A stretch of DNA of 6,351 nucleotides from Brachyspira catarrhinii (lineage in GTDB: Bacteria; Spirochaetota; Brachyspiria; Brachyspirales; Brachyspiraceae). The notes under the pieces are model-generated. The model was not told where the DNA came from, did no database searches, and saw only the letters and a program-made list of their open reading frames with translations. Every line of letters begins with the position of its first letter. Positions within the stretch are counted from its first letter, which is position 1. Shown here piece after piece: positions 4,573-6,351 of this stretch. A program made the position numbers and the translations under genes. The stretch covers positions 1 to 6,351 of the forward strand of contig NZ_SJDU01000117.1 of the NCBI RefSeq assembly GCF_005518285.1. Direction: 5' to 3'.

Positions 4573-4578
4573 TCTCCT
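4573..4578 (-). promoter_or_regulatory. Ribosome-binding site that fixes the khpA start
   Basis: AGGAGA on the minus strand lies seven bases before ATG 4565. It is too close to the in-frame TTG at 4571 for that codon to be used, which makes the protein 79 residues. Confidence 0.8.
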
Positions 4579-4612
4579 TTACAAAATAGTTATAATATAA
4601 TTTTCACACAAG

Positions 4613-4993
4613 TCAGGCTTCGCTTTTTTCTTCCGCCGCCGTTTCTACGGTTTCGGGAGATTCGGTTTTAACCTGCTTGCGATTTTTGCGTCTCTTTTCG
4701 GGATTTTTCAAAGCTCTTTTCTGCTTTCTTTCTATAATAATATTTTTATCCCTTTCCATTATCCCTTCTTTTATAAGAATGCTTTTTACCGCATAACTCG
4801 GTTGCGCTCCGTTGGAAAGCCATTTTTTAATTCCTTCGGAGTTTATTTTATATAAAACATCCTTTGCCTTTGGATTAAACCAACCCAATTCTTCAATAAA
4901 ACGACCGTCGCGCGGAAAACGAGAATCCGTAGCAACTATACGATAATGAGGTTCATGCTTGCGACCTATTCGCTTTAATCTTAATTTAACCAC
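4613..4993 (-). CDS. rpsP: 30S ribosomal protein S16
   Basis: S16 is a primary assembly protein of the 30S body and contacts 16S rRNA. The protein starts MVKLRLKRIGRKHEPHYRIV and continues with the signature DSRFPRDGRFIEELGWFNP, so the family assignment is secure. The start is GTG at 4993, immediately followed by GTT, with GGAGG (5000-5004) six bases upstream. At 126 residues it is longer than the usual 80-90. From about residue 88 it carries a lysine/arginine-rich stretch and then an acidic Glu/Thr/Ala tail. A sigma70-type promoter lies just upstream, so rpsP, khpA and rimM can be transcribed apart from ffh. Confidence 0.96.
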   Translation of the reverse strand: MVKLRLKRIGRKHEPHYRIVATDSRFPRDGRFIEELGWFNPKAKDVLYKINSEGIKKWLSNGAQPSYAVKSILIKEGIMERDKNIIIERKQKRALKNPEKRRKNRKQVKTESPETVETAAEEKSEA

Positions 4994-4999
4994 CTTTTT

Positions 5000-5004
5000 C
5001 CTCC
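5000..5004 (-). promoter_or_regulatory. Ribosome-binding site for the rpsP GTG start
   Basis: GGAGG on the minus strand lies six bases before GTG 4993 and supports this non-ATG start. Confidence 0.8.
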
Positions 5005-5039
5005 GATTTTTATTTTCTAACTTTTATAATTATATTATT

Positions 5040-5068
5040 ATTATAATACATTTTTTTATTTAAATCAA
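5040..5068 (-). promoter_or_regulatory. Promoter of the rpsP-khpA-rimM unit
   Basis: On the minus strand, TTGATT (5068-5063), a 17-base spacer, and a perfect TATAAT (5045-5040) lie in the 83-base gap between ffh and rpsP. Transcription should start near 5033, giving a leader of about 40 bases. No terminator is visible after ffh, so read-through from ffh is likely as well. Confidence 0.6.
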
Positions 5069-5076
5069 ATATATTA

Positions 5077-6351
5077 TCACATTAATTTATTCAAATCGTC
5101 TATAGACATCCCCATATTTTCTAACGATTTTGCAAGTTTATCCATTTTCTTCGCGCTTCCCATCATATTTTTCATCATAGAAAATTGTTTTATAAGCTGA
5201 TTCACTTCAAATAAACTCTGTCCGCTTCCTTTGGCGATTCTCATTTTCCTCGAATTATTTAACGGAAATAAAGCGAGTCTTTCTTTTTTAGTCATAGATT
5301 GAATAATAGCCTTATATCTATTGAATTTCGCTTCTTCTCTATTTATCAAATCCGTATCGATATTTCCCATTCCAGGAATCATAGAACTCATTTTACTTAT
5401 TCCGCCCATTTTAGCTGTGGCTTCAATTTGCTTCAAAAAATCGTTATAATCAAAATTATTTTCTATAACTTTTTTTAGCATTTCTTCGGCTTCTTTTTCG
5501 CTTATAGCCGCTTTAGCTTTTTCTACAAGTTTGACTATATCGCCCATTCCGAGTATTTGTCCCGCTACTCTCTTCGCATCGAAAACATCTATATCTTCCA
5601 AATGCTCGCCCGTTCCGACAAATCTAACGGAAGAACCCGTAGCGTATTTTAAGGAAAGCGCCGCTCCTCCTCGAACTCCAGAATCAAATTTCGTAAGAAT
5701 AACTCCGTCTATTCCTATATTGCTTTGAAAATTTTTTGCCACATCGTAAACGCTCTGTCCAGCCGTAGAATCGACTACTAAAAGTTTTTCTGTCACATTT
5801 GTCGTATTTACAACTCTTCTTAATTCGAGCATCATTTCATCGTCAATTTCGAGTCGTCCAGCCGTGTCGACTAAAATCATATTATACTGCTCTTTTTTAG
5901 CTATTGCCAAAGCCTTTTTCAAAATTTTATAAGGTTTTTTCTCTTTTGTGTCTATATGGCAAGGAACATTGACTTCTTTTGCCAAAACGGAAAGTTGTTC
6001 CATTGCGGCGGGTCTATGAACATCCAAACCGACTAATAAAACTCTTCTTTTTTCTTTATAATATTTTGCCAATTTTGCGGAGGTAGTCGTTTTACCCGAA
6101 CCTTGCAATCCGAAAAGCAAAGTTATTGTCGTTTTTTCTATAGGCTCTAATTTTAAACCGATTTCTCCTTCGCCAATCATTGAAATTAAAGTGTCGTTTA
6201 CATCGGCTATAAATTGATTTGAAGGGTCGACTCCTTCCAATTTGTTTTTTCCAAGCGCTCTGCTTTTAGCGTCTTCCAAGAATTTATTAGCCGCTTCCAA
6301 AGAAACATCCGCCGAAAGTAAAGTCCAAAGAAACATCCGCCGAAAGTAAAG
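5077..6351 (-). CDS. ffh: Signal recognition particle protein Ffh, N-terminus missing at window edge
   Basis: Ffh is the SRP GTPase that binds signal sequences and 4.5S RNA and delivers ribosomes to FtsY at the membrane. Numbering from the ATG at 6336, the N domain begins with TLLSADVSLEAANKFL (5-20). The G domain has GLQGSGKTTT (76-85), DVHRPAA (105-111), DTAGR (157-161), TKFD (215-218; usually TKLD or TKMD) and GTGE (241-244). The methionine-rich M domain carries the RNA-binding RIAKGSG motif (366-372). About 420 of the usual 440-450 residues are present. The ATG at 6336 lies inside a 28-base tandem repeat, has no ribosome-binding site, and the preceding frame only reads junk to the edge. 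True Ffh homology starts near 6324, so the native N-terminus is not in this window. See the repeat entry for the frame problem. Confidence 0.95.
   Translation of the reverse strand, partial: LYFRRMFLWTLLSADVSLEAANKFLEDAKSRALGKNKLEGVDPSNQFIADVNDTLISMIGEGEIGLKLEPIEKTTITLLFGLQGSGKTTTSAKLAKYYKEKRRVLLVGLDVHRPAAMEQLSVLAKEVNVPCHIDTKEKKPYKILKKALAIAKKEQYNMILVDTAGRLEIDDEMMLELRRVVNTTNVTEKLLVVDSTAGQSVYDVAKNFQSNIGIDGVILTKFDSGVRGGAALSLKYATGSSVRFVGTGEHLEDIDVFDAKRVAGQILGMGDIVKLVEKAKAAISEKEAEEMLKKVIENNFDYNDFLKQIEATAKMGGISKMSSMIPGMGNIDTDLINREEAKFNRYKAIIQSMTKKERLALFPLNNSRKMRIAKGSGQSLFEVNQLIKQFSMMKNMMGSAKKMDKLAKSLENMGMSIDDLNKLM
6296..6351. repeat. Perfect 28-bp direct tandem repeat at the window end
   Basis: Positions 6296-6323 and 6324-6351 are identical 28-base units inside the N-domain coding part of ffh. 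As 28 is not a multiple of three, the outer copy is out of frame with the inner one. Read in the frame where the outer copy codes for TLLSADVSL, the junction shifts the frame and a TAA follows 13 codons later. It is either an assembly artefact at a contig end or a genuine disabling duplication. Confidence 0.95.

Noticed and set aside
1..6351. CRISPR arrays, tRNA or rRNA genes, insertion sequences, phage genes
   Set aside because: I read both strands and saw no regularly spaced repeats, no cloverleaf with a T-arm motif, no transposase motifs and no terminal inverted repeats. The only repeats are the gene-family duplications, the short in-frame repeat and the 28-base terminal repeat.

Overview
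This AT-rich window looks like chromosomal DNA of a host-associated spirochaete, most likely Brachyspira or a close relative. The grounds are the very low GC content, Gram-negative envelope proteins with spirochaete-style signal peptides, a small outer-membrane beta-barrel, and the general character of the housekeeping proteins. The genus is an inference; no marker here settles it.

Layout. The left edge (1-765, +) is the C-terminal two thirds of a PLP-dependent sugar-nucleotide aminotransferase of the DegT/DnrJ/EryC1 (WbpE-like) type. Next come three tandem paralogous genes (944-1426, 1723-2292, 2441-2977, all +) encoding exported proteins of the Cu/Zn superoxide dismutase (SodC) fold. Each has its own strong ribosome-binding site, candidate promoter and near-identical rho-independent terminator, so each appears to be a separate transcription unit. 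Only the third keeps every metal ligand, and it is a predicted lipoprotein. The first two share a net 17-residue deletion of the zinc loop, have lost most copper ligands, and have a signal-peptidase-I type leader instead of a lipobox. The second also carries a two-copy Gln/Asn/Thr/Gly-rich repeat after its leader. They look like maintained pseudoenzymes beside an intact parent-type enzyme, and this cluster is the most interesting part of the window. A small outer-membrane beta-barrel gene (3184-3822, +) follows.

The right half is on the minus strand and carries the classic SRP/ribosome cluster in the order ffh, rpsP, khpA, rimM (6351 down to 3823). A good sigma70-type promoter lies between ffh and rpsP, and khpA and rimM overlap. 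The usual next genes trmD and rplS are absent: rimM ends directly against the stop codon of the convergent barrel gene with no bases between them. Ffh runs off the right edge, where a perfect 28-bp direct tandem repeat shifts its frame, either at a misassembled contig end or as a real mutation.

Functionally, the minus-strand genes serve protein targeting and 30S assembly. The plus-strand genes concern the envelope: surface-sugar synthesis, exported SOD-fold proteins and an outer-membrane protein. An AT-rich inverted repeat overlaps the -10 region of all three SOD-family promoters and could be a shared operator, but base composition makes this uncertain.
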